From assembly GCA_022484565.1 (NCBI GenBank), contig JAKVKZ010000027.1, positions 1 to 39,168 on the forward strand: a DNA stretch of 39,168 bases. The letters are read 5' to 3'. A program made the position numbers and the translations under genes. This document shows positions 16,173 through 24,389 of this stretch, piece by piece; positions within the stretch are counted from its first letter, which is position 1; every line of letters starts with the position of its first letter. The notes under the pieces were generated by a model. The model made no database searches. It was not told the origin of the DNA and saw nothing but the letters and a program-made list of their open reading frames with translations. Source of the DNA: Muribaculaceae bacterium (lineage in GTDB: Bacteria; Bacteroidota; Bacteroidia; Bacteroidales; Muribaculaceae).

Positions 16173-16180
16173 CAAATTTA
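16173..16180 (-). promoter_or_regulatory. Promoter -7 box of the acyltransferase gene
   Basis: TAAATTTG on the minus strand (16180-16173), 20 bp before the ATG at 16152, matches TAnnTTTG. A TTTG lies at 16200-16197 with a short 16-bp spacer, so the -33 element is weak. Confidence 0.5.
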
Positions 16181-16228
16181 TTGCAAACTTTTCTCTCAAA
16201 ATTGCCTTATAGTTGCAAATTATTGTCG

Positions 16229-16236
16229 TATATTTG
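16229..16236 (+). promoter_or_regulatory. Promoter -7 box of the AraC-type regulator
   Basis: TATATTTG fits the Bacteroidetes -7 consensus and lies 16 bp before the ATG at 16253. The two outward-facing boxes are about 50 bp apart, so one regulator bound between them could control both directions. Confidence 0.5.
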
Positions 16237-16252
16237 TCATCATTTATATCTT

Positions 16253-17110
16253 ATGCCCGAAGCCGATAAAACATTCCAGCTTAATTGCGACCGTCTGCCT
16301 TACAATGCTCTTATTGGTGCTCACCGTCACTATTCTCTTGAACTCGACTTCATCCAGCGTGGCTATGGCATCCACATTTTCAATGGAGTGCCCGAATCGG
16401 CTGCCGAAGGCGAACTCATTCTAATTCCTTCTGGCGTTGTGCATAATTGGCTTTTCGACCGCGCTTCCGCCGATTTTGCCGGCAGGGTTGTAACTTACAC
16501 TCTCCTTTTCAACCCCGACATTATCAGTTCACGCTTTAACGTGTTCCCCGAACTTCAGAATTGCCTCAACCGCATTTCCTCAGCCTCTCATCCCATCGAA
16601 ATTCGCGGCGATAATGCCGATAGGGTGAAAAGGGCGCTCTTCGAGATGGTCAATCAGGATGATTCTCACCGCCTGTCCTCTTTCATAAGCATTTTGGCTG
16701 ATATTTCCGATTCTTCCTGCTGGCGCATTATCCATTCCGGCGAGGGCAATCTCGGTGGTGAGCGTGTTCAGTCCATCATCCAGCGCGTCTATAAATTCAT
16801 GCTCGATAACTACACCCGTCACATTTCTCTCGACGAGGTCGCTTCAGTGGCATGCATGAACCGCTCCGCCTTCTGCACATTCTTTAAGAAGCATTATTCG
16901 CAGTCGTTCCAATATGTCCTCAACGAGCATCGCATCAACATTGCCTGCCTGCTCATTTGCGAGTCGCTCGACCGCAACATTGCCGATATTGCCCTGTCTG
17001 TCGGCTTCAACGACGTGCCTCATTTCCACCGCACTTTCAAGAAGTTAAAGGGCTGTTCCCCGCTTCATTATCGCCGTCAAATGTCTGCGGCCTCTGCTCT
17101 TAATGCTTAA
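16253..17110 (+). CDS. AraC family transcriptional regulator
   Basis: 285 residues from the ATG at 16253; a longer in-frame start at 16181 would read through the -7 box. The N-terminal part has a cupin-like effector domain: AHRHYSLELDFIQRGYGIHIF, then GELILIPSGVVHNW. The C-terminal 100 residues are the double helix-turn-helix: HISLDEVASVACMNRSAFC, FFKKHYSQSF and IADIALSVGFNDVPHFHRTFKKLKGCSP. It probably senses a small ligand, perhaps a sugar, and may control the divergent acyltransferase-VOC pair; that link is inference from position. Confidence 0.93.
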   Translation: MPEADKTFQLNCDRLPYNALIGAHRHYSLELDFIQRGYGIHIFNGVPESAAEGELILIPSGVVHNWLFDRASADFAGRVVTYTLLFNPDIISSRFNVFPELQNCLNRISSASHPIEIRGDNADRVKRALFEMVNQDDSHRLSSFISILADISDSSCWRIIHSGEGNLGGERVQSIIQRVYKFMLDNYTRHISLDEVASVACMNRSAFCTFFKKHYSQSFQYVLNEHRINIACLLICESLDRNIADIALSVGFNDVPHFHRTFKKLKGCSPLHYRRQMSAASALNA

Positions 17111-17146
17111 TTTGCAGTCTTTGCGCTTTCCAACCGATATTTTTGC

Positions 17147-17154
17147 TACCTTTG
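17147..17154 (+). promoter_or_regulatory. Promoter -7 box of the TraB/GumN gene
   Basis: TACCTTTG matches TAnnTTTG and lies 26 bp before the ATG at 17181. A TTTG is present at 17120-17123, with a somewhat long 23-bp spacer. Confidence 0.55.
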
Positions 17155-17180
17155 TATCCATCATTATTAACTCTAAATCA

Positions 17181-18050
17181 ATGAAAAGAATAAGTTTCAT
17201 CATCCTTTCTGTTTTGGCTTTTGCCGCCGTCTGCAATGCGCAGCTTCTTTGGAAGATTTCCGGCAATGGCCTTGCCAAGCCTTCTTATGTGTTTGGCACC
17301 GACCATGTTTCACCGCTTTCAATTCTCGACAAGATTGCCGGCTTCAACGATGCTTTTTCGTCCACAAAGCAGCTTTACGGCGAAATCGACATGAAGGATA
17401 TGCAGGGCATGGTTCAGCAGCTGATGCCTCTCATGCAGGCTCCTCAGGATTCCACTCTCGATGTGGTCCTTACTCCTGCCGTTTACAACACTCTCGACAG
17501 TATCATCAAATCCACTTTGGGTGTCAGTGTTTCCATGATGAAGGTTCTCAAACCGGCTGCCGTTTCTACTCAATTGGAGGCGATTATCGCTGCCCAATCT
17601 TTCTCCAGTTTCGATCCCACAAAGCAACTTGATGCCACGCTTCAGTCGCGTGCCAAAACTGCCGGAATGGACGTTAATGGCTTTGAAACGGTTGCCGAGC
17701 AGGCTAATCTGCTTTTCTCCGCTTCCATTTCCGAGCAGGCTAAGGAACTGACGCGCACTGTTAAGGATTTTGAGAAGATGAAGGGTTTCACACGCGTTCT
17801 CAGCGATAATTATATGAATCAGGACATCGATGGCATGTTCAAAATCATGATGGACCCGGAACTTGGCTCTACTCCTGCCGAGATGGATAAATTGATTTTC
17901 AGCCGCAATGCCAATTGGGTTGCCAAGCTGAAGACCATTATGCCTGCGGCCCCCACTTTCATCGTTGTCGGTGCAGGTCATCTGCCAGGTCCTAAAGGTC
18001 TGATTGCACTCCTTCGCGCTCAGGGTTTCTCCGTCACTCCGGTTAAGTAG
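17181..18050 (+). CDS. TraB/GumN family protein
   Basis: 289 residues from the ATG at 17181; the frame is open further upstream, but that would cross the promoter. A signal peptide (MKRISFIILSVLAFAAVCNA) directs it to the periplasm. LLWKISGNGLAKPSYVFGTDHVSP contains the family GT-x-H motif near residue 40, and the C-terminal FIVVGAGHLPGPKGLIALL contains the conserved second histidine. This is the TraB/PrgY/GumN fold, related to metal-dependent Tiki-type proteases; the biochemical role in bacteria is poorly defined. A terminator-like hairpin follows. Confidence 0.88.
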   Translation: MKRISFIILSVLAFAAVCNAQLLWKISGNGLAKPSYVFGTDHVSPLSILDKIAGFNDAFSSTKQLYGEIDMKDMQGMVQQLMPLMQAPQDSTLDVVLTPAVYNTLDSIIKSTLGVSVSMMKVLKPAAVSTQLEAIIAAQSFSSFDPTKQLDATLQSRAKTAGMDVNGFETVAEQANLLFSASISEQAKELTRTVKDFEKMKGFTRVLSDNYMNQDIDGMFKIMMDPELGSTPAEMDKLIFSRNANWVAKLKTIMPAAPTFIVVGAGHLPGPKGLIALLRAQGFSVTPVK

Positions 18051-18077
18051 ATTTATTCTCATTATCTGCATTATATG

Positions 18078-18115
18078 GGCGTGGTGCTTTTTTGTGCCGC
18101 GCCTTGCTTTATTTT
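18078..18115 (+). terminator. Terminator after the TraB/GumN gene
   Basis: GGCGTGGTGC (18078-18087) pairs with GTGCCGCGCC (18094-18103), including three G-T wobbles, across a six-T loop; TTGCTTTATTTT follows. Likely an intrinsic terminator. Confidence 0.6.
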
Positions 18116-18236
18116 AGCCTCTTTTACCCCGATTTTTTTCACTTCATTTTGTTAAATTCTCATTCTATCCCGTGTTATTTCCTTAAAATCGAATACATTC
18201 AGACTATCACATTGCAACTAAATCAATTATTTTTGC

Positions 18237-18244
18237 TATCTTTG
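18237..18244 (+). promoter_or_regulatory. Promoter -7 box of the glycogen-synthase-like gene
   Basis: TATCTTTG, followed by C, lies 21 bp before the ATG at 18266 and fits TAnnTTTGC. A TTG at 18212-18214 gives a 22-bp spacer. Confidence 0.6.
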
Positions 18245-18265
18245 CATAACTTTTAAAGTTGCATT

Positions 18266-19072
18266 ATGAATCTCGAAAAAGTATTGTTTATTAATCAGGC
18301 TGTGTCTCCTTATCTCACCAGTTCCGTTCTTGCTGACACTGGCAGGAGCCTTCCTGAGGGTATTCAGGAAAAAGGTTTGGAAGTTAGGGTTTTCATGCCT
18401 AAATATGGTTTCGTCAACGAACGGCGTAACCAGTTGCATGAAGTTATCCGCCTTTCAGGTATGAACCTGATAATCGACGATACTGACCACCCGCTTATCA
18501 TCAAGGTGGCTACGCTCCAATCCGCCCGTATGCAGGTCTATTTCATTTACAATGAAGATTATTTCCAGCATAATGTCACCAAGGAATTGGAAACTGCCAC
18601 TTCTCCTGCCGACAACGATGAACGAAGCATTTTCTTCGCCCGCGGTGTCATGGAGACGGTCAAGAAGCTCCGTTGGGAACCCGACATCATTCATTGCAAC
18701 GGCTGGCTCACGGCTCTCGCTCCTATCTACAACAAGTATATCTTCCACGAGGACCCTACCTTCAATCACGCCAAGATGATTTATTCCATCTACGATGATT
18801 CTTTCTCCATGCCTTTCAATGCACGCTTCTACGATAAGATGCGCATGGACGGCATTCTTGCAAAGGCTCTCCGTAACGTCAAGGGTAAGGAACTTTCCAT
18901 CAATGAGGTCAACAAACTTGCTGTAGCTAATTCCGACGCCGTTATTCAGGAGTGTAAGGAACTTAATCCTGATGTCGCCAAATTCATCGAAAAGTCCGGA
19001 ATTCCTTTCCTTCCTTACAAGGAAGGCGGGTTCTCTACCGACGATTATTTGAATTTCTACAAATCTCTATAA
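18266..19072 (+). CDS. Glycogen/starch synthase N-terminal-domain protein (GT5-like)
   Basis: 268 residues, about half the length of a full glycogen synthase. It matches the starch-synthase catalytic (GT5) N-terminal domain: VLFINQAVSPYLTSSVLADTGRSLPEGI, EVRVFMPKYGFVNERR, then PDIIHCNGWLTALAPIY, which corresponds to the DxxHxHxW-type segment of the family. The C-terminal Rossmann domain that binds ADP-glucose is absent. The gene is intact with its own promoter, so this is a stable short form; short synthases next to DUF4270 genes are known in Bacteroidetes. Whether it makes a polysaccharide on its own or acts as a partner is unclear. Confidence 0.85.
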   Translation: MNLEKVLFINQAVSPYLTSSVLADTGRSLPEGIQEKGLEVRVFMPKYGFVNERRNQLHEVIRLSGMNLIIDDTDHPLIIKVATLQSARMQVYFIYNEDYFQHNVTKELETATSPADNDERSIFFARGVMETVKKLRWEPDIIHCNGWLTALAPIYNKYIFHEDPTFNHAKMIYSIYDDSFSMPFNARFYDKMRMDGILAKALRNVKGKELSINEVNKLAVANSDAVIQECKELNPDVAKFIEKSGIPFLPYKEGGFSTDDYLNFYKSL

Positions 19073-19105
19073 AAGCATCTCTTTCTATTTATTTCACCAG
19101 GGCTT

Positions 19106-20512
19106 ATGAAAAAAATATTTGTTTTTCTGCTAAGCACGGCACTTCTTTGTGGGTTTTATTCCTGTAGCGACGACAACATCGGCAGTTCCATCTCCGATTC
19201 TGTCGCAGGAGTTGTGATGGACTCTTCTTTCACCGTCTCCGGCGCCACAGTCACCAACTCCAAACTCCTCTCAAGGACCATCACTCAATTGGTCGGCAAT
19301 ATCAAGGCCACAAATTATGGCTCCCTGAAAGCGGATTTCGTCACCCAGTTCATGCCTTCCAATGCTCTCGACACTGCCGGCGTGGGTGAAGGTTATCTCG
19401 ATTCCCTGAAACTCGCTCTCCGTATTCCTCTTGGCGGTTACACTGGCGATTCTGTTGTGCCTATGCGCGTCAATGTCTATAAGCTCAGCAAACAGTTGCC
19501 TTCCACAATCTATAGCGACTTCGACCCGTCGGGCTATTATTCCGCAAGCGACCTTCTCGGTTCTGCTTCTTACACTGCCACAGCTCTCGGATTGCGCTCC
19601 ACTTATGTTGACACGCTCAACGACAATGGCTGCCGCGAATTTTTCGTGAAGTTGCCCCACTCTCTTATGCTTGATTTCTACCGCAAATATAAATCATCCC
19701 CTGAGACGTTTGCCACGCCTGCGGCTTTCGCCAAGTATTTCCCTGGTATTTATGTCACCACTTCCTTCGGCAATGGCCGTGTCGTAAACATCACCGACAA
19801 CGAAATGATTGCTTACTATCGCAAATATGTGGTTCTCACCGACTCCACCGACACCGTTTACCACAAGACTCAAAGTTATCTCACTGCAGCTCCTGAAGTT
19901 GTCACTAATAATAACATCAATCTTGAGGTGGCTTCATCCGTAAAGCAGATGATTGCTAACGGCGACATCATCGTGCAGGCTCCTGCCGGCTACGAGGTAT
20001 CGCTCAAATTCCCTGCTCAGGAAATTGTTAACCGCTTTAAGCAGGATGCAGCGTCGCTTTCTGTAGTCAACCGGCTCGAAATGGAGATTCCAGTCTCGCC
20101 TATTTCTAACGAGAACGGCATTGAACCTCCTAAATATCTGCTGCTCGTCAAGACGGCCAAGAAGGATAAATTCTTTGCCGACAAGACTACTACCGACAAC
20201 ATCAACTCGTTCTATGCTACTTACAATGCTTCTACACATAAATACGTTTTCTCAAGTATGTTAAACTATATCCTTAACATCATTAATGATGAAAACGGAG
20301 TTGCTTCCGATGAAGACATCAACATGACTCTTACGCCTGTTGACATCACCACCGAAACAAGCTCTTCAAGCAGTAGCTATTACTACAGCTCTTCTTCCAC
20401 CACCACCGTCACCGCTATTGCGCCAGCTGTGCAGAAGCCTTGCATCGCCAAATTATTGCTTGGCAACGCAAAAATCAAGTTGACTTATAGTAAACAAACA
20501 ATAAATTATTAG
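19106..20512 (+). CDS. DUF4270 family lipoprotein
   Basis: 468 residues. Lipoprotein signal MKKIFVFLLSTALLCGFYSC with the acylated Cys at 20, followed by SDDNIGSSI, the usual opening of DUF4270 proteins of Bacteroidetes. The body holds beta-rich segments such as GYLDSLKLALRIPLGGYTGD and VPMRVNVYKLSKQLP. Near the C-terminus there is a Ser/Tyr/Thr low-complexity run (ETSSSSSSYYYSSSSTTT). It begins 33 bp after the GT5-like gene and is likely co-transcribed. Expected location: outer membrane or periplasm. Function unknown; pairing with the synthase suggests a glycan-related role. Confidence 0.88.
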   Translation: MKKIFVFLLSTALLCGFYSCSDDNIGSSISDSVAGVVMDSSFTVSGATVTNSKLLSRTITQLVGNIKATNYGSLKADFVTQFMPSNALDTAGVGEGYLDSLKLALRIPLGGYTGDSVVPMRVNVYKLSKQLPSTIYSDFDPSGYYSASDLLGSASYTATALGLRSTYVDTLNDNGCREFFVKLPHSLMLDFYRKYKSSPETFATPAAFAKYFPGIYVTTSFGNGRVVNITDNEMIAYYRKYVVLTDSTDTVYHKTQSYLTAAPEVVTNNNINLEVASSVKQMIANGDIIVQAPAGYEVSLKFPAQEIVNRFKQDAASLSVVNRLEMEIPVSPISNENGIEPPKYLLLVKTAKKDKFFADKTTTDNINSFYATYNASTHKYVFSSMLNYILNIINDENGVASDEDINMTLTPVDITTETSSSSSSYYYSSSSTTTVTAIAPAVQKPCIAKLLLGNAKIKLTYSKQTINY

Positions 20513-20520
20513 TATCTTTG
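20513..20520 (+). promoter_or_regulatory. Promoter -7 box upstream of tRNA-Thr
   Basis: TATCTTTG begins directly after the DUF4270 stop codon. It fits TAnnTTTG, but no TTG is found at the normal distance. It would give a leader of about 80 nt before the tRNA. Confidence 0.5.
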
Positions 20521-20583
20521 TCCCCGCAAAGCCCAAACTTATCTACGTAAGTCATGGTGTTTGTTTAATTCAGAACGTATTTT

Positions 20584-20601
20584 GCCGCCTCTTTTGGCGG
20601 C
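20584..20601 (+). other. Perfect hairpin just upstream of tRNA-Thr
   Basis: GCCGCC (20584-20589) and GGCGGC (20596-20601) enclose a TCTTTT loop, ending 4 bp before the tRNA. No T tract follows, so it is unlikely to end transcription; it may mark the 5' processing region of the tRNA precursor. Confidence 0.5.
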
Positions 20602-20605
20602 ATTA

Positions 20606-20678
20606 GCCACAATAGCTCAGTCGGTAGAGCATTTCATTCGTAACGAAAAGGTCGTGGGTTCGAGTCCCACTCGTGGCT
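20606..20678 (+). tRNA. tRNA-Thr (anticodon CGU)
   Basis: 73 nt fold into a cloverleaf: acceptor GCCACAA with TCGTGGC, D arm GCTC/GAGC, anticodon arm TTTCA-TTCGTAA-CGAAA with anticodon CGT (reads ACG, threonine), T arm GTGGG-TTCGAGT-CCCAC. There is one A-C mismatch in the acceptor stem and one at the base of the anticodon loop. CCA is not encoded; TCA follows the stem. A terminator lies 10 bp downstream. Confidence 0.93.
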
Positions 20679-20687
20679 CAAGTTCTT

Positions 20688-20723
20688 AAAGCTGTGACTT
20701 GCGGGTCGCAGCTTTATTTTTTT
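20688..20723 (+). terminator. Intrinsic terminator after tRNA-Thr
   Basis: AAAGCTGTGAC (20688-20698) pairs with GTCGCAGCTTT (20705-20715) with one G-T wobble, followed by ATTTTTTT. Confidence 0.85.
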
Positions 20724-20764
20724 AAGTCTTTCATGAACTTATTACTGACCTAAAATCAATTTTG

Positions 20765-21922
20765 ATGTTTACTCAGATTCTTAATGGAAATATTCTTACT
20801 CCGCAAGGATGGCTTAAAGGTGGTTCTATTATCATCGATGGTGAGAAAATAGTTGAGATTAACGACTCCACACACTTGCTCCCTGATACTACTGTTTTTG
20901 ATGCTACGGGCTTATTTGTAATCCCGGGTGGCATTGATATGCATGTGCATGGTGGAGGCGGAGCTGACTTCATGGAAGGCACATCTGAGGCATTCCGCAC
21001 TGCCGTTCACACTCATCTGCGTCATGGCACTACATCCATTTTCCCCACCCTGGCTGCATCTTCGGCTTCAATGATTCGTAAGGCTGCCGCTACTTGTGAA
21101 AATCTGATGAAAGTGCCGCAAAGCACAATTATGGGGCTACATCTTGAAGGTCCATATCTGAACCCTGCAAAAGCTGGCGGTCAGATTCCTGAATATATTA
21201 AAGAGCCTGATTATGACGAATACTCAAGCATAATATCCGATTTCCCTTGCATACGTCGTTGGGACGTATCTCCCGAACTTGATGGCGCGCTCAGCATGGG
21301 TTGCTATCTCTTTAAACATAACATTCTTGCTGCTATCGCACACACTGAAGCCGACTACGATTTAGTCCGCACAGCTTACTCCTCTGGCTTCACTCACGCC
21401 ACACATTTTTACAATGCCATGACGAGCGTCCACAATGTACGCGAATTCAAGCATGAGGGCACCATCGAGGCAATCTACCTGATTGATGGTATCAGCGTTG
21501 AGGTTATTGCCGATGGTATTCATGTGCCAGCGCCTATTCTGCGGCTTATTCACAAAATCAAAGGTGCGGAGCACACTGCGCTTGTCACCGATAGCATGGC
21601 AGTCACCGACGCTCCCGCATCGCACGCATTCGATGCTCGCGTTATCATCGAGGATGGTGTTTGCAAACTTGCCGACCGTTCAGCACTGGCTGGAAGTATA
21701 GCCACAATGGACCGTTTGATTCGCACTTGCGTCAAGCAGGCTGAAATTCCACTTGAGGATGCCTCACGCATGGCTTCAGCCACACCGGCAAAGATTATGG
21801 GTATCTACGACCGTAAAGGCTCAATCGAGCGAGGTAAGGATGCCGATATAATCATGTTCGACCGCGACATTAACCTGAAGGCCGTGTTCTCTCTCGGTAA
21901 CAAGATTGACATCAATTCATAA
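20765..21922 (+). CDS. nagA: N-acetylglucosamine-6-phosphate deacetylase
   Basis: 385 residues from the ATG at 20765. An in-frame TTG one codon upstream is less likely. It removes acetate from GlcNAc-6-phosphate in amino-sugar catabolism and cell-wall recycling. Family landmarks in order: PGGIDMHVHGGGG with the amidohydrolase H-x-H, GLHLEGPYLNP (metal-binding Glu), AIAHTEADY, FTHATHFYNAMTSVH and ALVTDSMAVTDAP with the catalytic Asp. No nagB is adjacent. It lies between tRNA-Thr and tRNA-His, and its promoter is not obvious in the 40 bp after the tRNA-Thr terminator. Confidence 0.95.
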   Translation: MFTQILNGNILTPQGWLKGGSIIIDGEKIVEINDSTHLLPDTTVFDATGLFVIPGGIDMHVHGGGGADFMEGTSEAFRTAVHTHLRHGTTSIFPTLAASSASMIRKAAATCENLMKVPQSTIMGLHLEGPYLNPAKAGGQIPEYIKEPDYDEYSSIISDFPCIRRWDVSPELDGALSMGCYLFKHNILAAIAHTEADYDLVRTAYSSGFTHATHFYNAMTSVHNVREFKHEGTIEAIYLIDGISVEVIADGIHVPAPILRLIHKIKGAEHTALVTDSMAVTDAPASHAFDARVIIEDGVCKLADRSALAGSIATMDRLIRTCVKQAEIPLEDASRMASATPAKIMGIYDRKGSIERGKDADIIMFDRDINLKAVFSLGNKIDINS

Positions 21923-22252
21923 ATTTAGCCGCCGCTAATTTTGCAATTCATTATAATTCCAATTTCCTTGAATCATTCCTCCTTGCAGTCACTAATTTCG
22001 CAAAGAGTTCATTGAAATGATTTAACTGGAGATCCTAATTATTGCGTTGTTCTACATAATTTTTCCAATAGAATGCTTGCATATTAGCAAGCAATTATTC
22101 TGTGATTGAATGAGAAAAATCGCCAAAAGAAATGCTTGCACATGTGTGCAGTGCCTCACCGTGAACACCCACATAACCCATCTGAGCAGCAGAGAATTGC
22201 AAGCCCTTTAGGTGTCCAGACACCAAAAAAATTTTCCAAGGAAATTGGCAAT
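21923..22252. other. Intergenic region between nagA and the tRNA-His terminator
   Basis: 330 bp, AT-rich, no believable gene. The only structure seen is the small inverted repeat GGTGTC-CA-GACACC at 22211-22224 followed by seven A and four T, which could serve as a weak terminator for the nagA transcript. Confidence 0.5.
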
Positions 22253-22283
22253 AAAAAAAGAAACCATCCTTTTGGACGATTTC
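22253..22283 (-). terminator. Intrinsic terminator after tRNA-His
   Basis: On the minus strand GAAATCGTCC pairs with GGATGGTTTC (10 bp with two wobbles) around an AAAA loop, followed by seven T (22259-22253). Positioned just after the 3' end of tRNA-His. Confidence 0.85.
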
Positions 22284-22291
22284 CTTAGTGG

Positions 22292-22366
<75 letters not shown>

Positions 22367-22383
22367 ATTTGATTTTACGGGTG

Positions 22384-22414
22384 CAAAGATAGGAACTTTT
22401 CGCTAATTCCGCAA
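22384..22414 (-). promoter_or_regulatory. Promoter of tRNA-His
   Basis: On the minus strand TTG (22414-22412), 20-bp spacer, TATCTTTG (22391-22384) followed by C: full-consensus Bacteroidetes promoter, about 18 bp before the tRNA. The rest of the 309-bp gap up to the HAD gene (22415-22675) shows no gene or clear structure. Confidence 0.75.
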
Positions 22415-22675
22415 TACCTTGGCTCAAAATGTTACTTAATATTTCAAATTACGATTCAAATTATTGTATCCTTTTGGTAAGAATAAGCCATCACAAATTC
22501 ATGGCTCACCAATATAAATGCAACGGATAATTCAAAAAACATCTAATACTTGCAGAATAAGCTGAGCACTTTTGAGGTGAATTATATAATATTGCACCTT
22601 TCCAAGAATTTTCAAAGCACATTTTTACATCTTCCCAAGAATTTTGCAAAATTTCAGGCATAAAATAGCATTCGG

Positions 22676-23533
22676 CTAAGGCTGAAATCGGTGAATATTC
22701 CGCTTTTCCATCTGAAGAAAATCGTAATTCGATTTTATGTGCTTGATGATGGACTCCACCACCTTGATGATTTCTCCGCTGGAAGTATAGTTGGCCGGGC
22801 AAGCAAAGTTTACACGCCCGTCAGCGACAAGACCTGTGGCACATTTCTTCTTTGAGGTATTACGAGGTTTATACACAGCAATTGAATTGCCGCCAAGCTG
22901 CTTAACAAGCCGCATACATGGAATGTCAGTCTCCCCATCACCAAAATAAATCATGTGGCTGAACGGCACAGGACGATCCTGCTCGGGAACATATTTATTG
23001 ACCAGTCGGTTGTCACTTACGCTGGAAACGCCTTTATTAATCATAAACAGGAACTGTGTTTTAGCGGTGAAGTCAACAGCCACGGCAGGCCACACGGCCA
23101 CGCCATCCTCGTACATGAATGAGCAGGCATAAATCTCCTTGAACTCATGCGCGATTGCAGTGCCCTGTATCATTTCCTTCAAGCCAGAGGAATTGATGTA
23201 ATGCTCAATCTTAACTCCAAGTTCATCGCCAAGTTGGTTGACAGTACCAAACCACTCGCGCACGCCATCGAAAAGTTCAATGCTCTTTCCAAACTCCATG
23301 AATTGGCTGCGCTTGATGCTTACTTTTGCGGCTTTAGCCTTGTCAATCATGAGCTTCATGTAGCAAAGTATATTGCTGGCATCGTACTTGCTGACCATTG
23401 AATACACCTCATCCCAAAACTGGGTCTTGTCACCGATGCCGATAGCTTTCATGAAATCGTATTCCTGCATATTGGCTGGCGATAAAGTGCCGTCAAAATC
23501 ATAAATCAACGCAACTGTGGGTTTTCTGCTCAT
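22676..23533 (-). CDS. HAD-superfamily phosphatase
   Basis: 285 residues. Motif I is YDFDGTLSP with Asp12 and Asp14 as nucleophile and acid/base; SSG follows motif II spacing (HYINSSGLKEM); motif IV is IYFGDGETDIPCM near residue 195. The arrangement resembles phosphoserine-phosphatase-like HAD enzymes, with an alpha-helical cap between motifs I and II. The substrate is not evident. It has a possible promoter -7 box TATTTTTG at 23563-23556 and lies after the terminator that ends the Skp gene, so it is a separate unit. Confidence 0.85.
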   Translation of the reverse strand: MSRKPTVALIYDFDGTLSPANMQEYDFMKAIGIGDKTQFWDEVYSMVSKYDASNILCYMKLMIDKAKAAKVSIKRSQFMEFGKSIELFDGVREWFGTVNQLGDELGVKIEHYINSSGLKEMIQGTAIAHEFKEIYACSFMYEDGVAVWPAVAVDFTAKTQFLFMINKGVSSVSDNRLVNKYVPEQDRPVPFSHMIYFGDGETDIPCMRLVKQLGGNSIAVYKPRNTSKKKCATGLVADGRVNFACPANYTSSGEIIKVVESIIKHIKSNYDFLQMEKRNIHRFQP

Positions 23534-23555
23534 TATTCTACTTTTTTTTGTTATG

Positions 23556-23563
23556 CAAAAATA
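23556..23563 (-). promoter_or_regulatory. Promoter -7 box of the HAD phosphatase gene
   Basis: TATTTTTG, followed by C, on the minus strand 22 bp before the ATG at 23533. No clear -33 element. Confidence 0.45.
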
Positions 23564-23618
23564 ATCATATATTTGATATATCGAATACTAAAAGGCAAAA
23601 TGACAAAGCAGTAAGCAC

Positions 23619-23648
23619 AAAAAAAGTCCCGTCGAATGTGGCGGGACT
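23619..23648 (-). terminator. Intrinsic terminator after the last Skp gene
   Basis: Minus strand: AGTCCCG (23648-23642) pairs perfectly with CGGGACT (23631-23625) around a 10-nt loop, followed by a run of T (23625-23619). Confidence 0.9.
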
Positions 23649-23672
23649 CTCTTAAAAGATTTATATCTATTT

Positions 23673-24179
23673 TTATTTGATTCCGAGCTTAGCTTTCACC
23701 AAAGCACTTACATCAGTTGCGCCATTGCCTGTAAATACCACTGCTGGTACAGCAAGGTCATAAATGAATGTGAATCCGCCTTCAGCACCTACAGCTTGGA
23801 TGGCTTTATTGATTTTGTCCTGAATAGGAGCAAGAAGTGCCTGCTGTTGCTTTTGGATATCTTGTGAAGCAGTTTCTTGGAATGTCTGTATTTTCTGCTG
23901 ATTTTCCTGAAGTTCCTGCATTCTGCGGTCCTTTATTGTTTGAGGAGTGTCTGCACCAAGTGCCTGGAAATCCTTATATTTCTTCTCAAATTCTGTCTGA
24001 AGATTCTGATATTCCTGCTGATATTTGTCAGAAACTGTCTTGAGTGTTGCCTCTGCTGTTGCCTTCTCCGGCATCAGGTTGTAAATCTCAGTTGAATTTA
24101 TTGTACCGAATTTCTGAGCTTGTGCTGAAAAGCACATTGGAACTGCTAAAAGTGCAGCCAAAATTAATTTCTTGATCAT
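23673..24179 (-). CDS. OmpH/Skp family periplasmic chaperone (third copy)
   Basis: 168 residues. Signal peptide MIKKLILAALLAVPMCFSAQA, then FGTINSTEIYNLMPEKATAEATL, a long charged, Gln-rich coiled coil (residues about 40-120) and a C-terminal strand FIYDLAVPAVVFTGNGATDVS. This is the Skp trimer plan: helical tentacles that hold unfolded outer-membrane proteins for BamA. Very similar along its length to the protein at 24390-24974, so the two arose by tandem duplication. Unlike its neighbours it has its own promoter (24219-24248) and terminator on both sides. Confidence 0.9.
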   Translation of the reverse strand: MIKKLILAALLAVPMCFSAQAQKFGTINSTEIYNLMPEKATAEATLKTVSDKYQQEYQNLQTEFEKKYKDFQALGADTPQTIKDRRMQELQENQQKIQTFQETASQDIQKQQQALLAPIQDKINKAIQAVGAEGGFTFIYDLAVPAVVFTGNGATDVSALVKAKLGIK

Positions 24180-24218
24180 TTTATAAATTGTTTATTTTGT
24201 TGTCTTGTTAACTGGCTA

Positions 24219-24248
24219 CAAATTTAATACATTATTTTGAATTGGCAA
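24219..24248 (-). promoter_or_regulatory. Promoter of the third Skp gene
   Basis: Minus strand: TTG (24248-24246), 19-bp spacer, TAAATTTG (24226-24219). A good Bacteroidetes promoter, 40 bp before the ATG at 24179. Confidence 0.65.
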
Positions 24249-24316
24249 CGTTTTCAATTATCAATAAACGCTATAACTACTTAACAGAACGTCAGCCAGC
24301 ACATACTCATACACAC

Positions 24317-24357
24317 AAAAAAGCGCCACGACAAATCATTATTTGTGCGCGACGCTT
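24317..24357 (-). terminator. Intrinsic terminator after the second Skp gene
   Basis: Minus strand stem of about 16 bp (plus-strand arms 24321-24336 and 24341-24357, one bulged base and two wobbles) with a four-base loop, followed by T residues. It ends the DUF6089-to-Skp transcript before the third copy. Confidence 0.88.
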
Positions 24358-24389
24358 TAATATGACTAACGGGCTTCCCGTTCTGATTC

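Noticed and set aside
22106..22288. 60-codon frame before tRNA-His
   Set aside because: It needs a TTG start, overlaps the tRNA-His terminator and has no promoter or homologous look.
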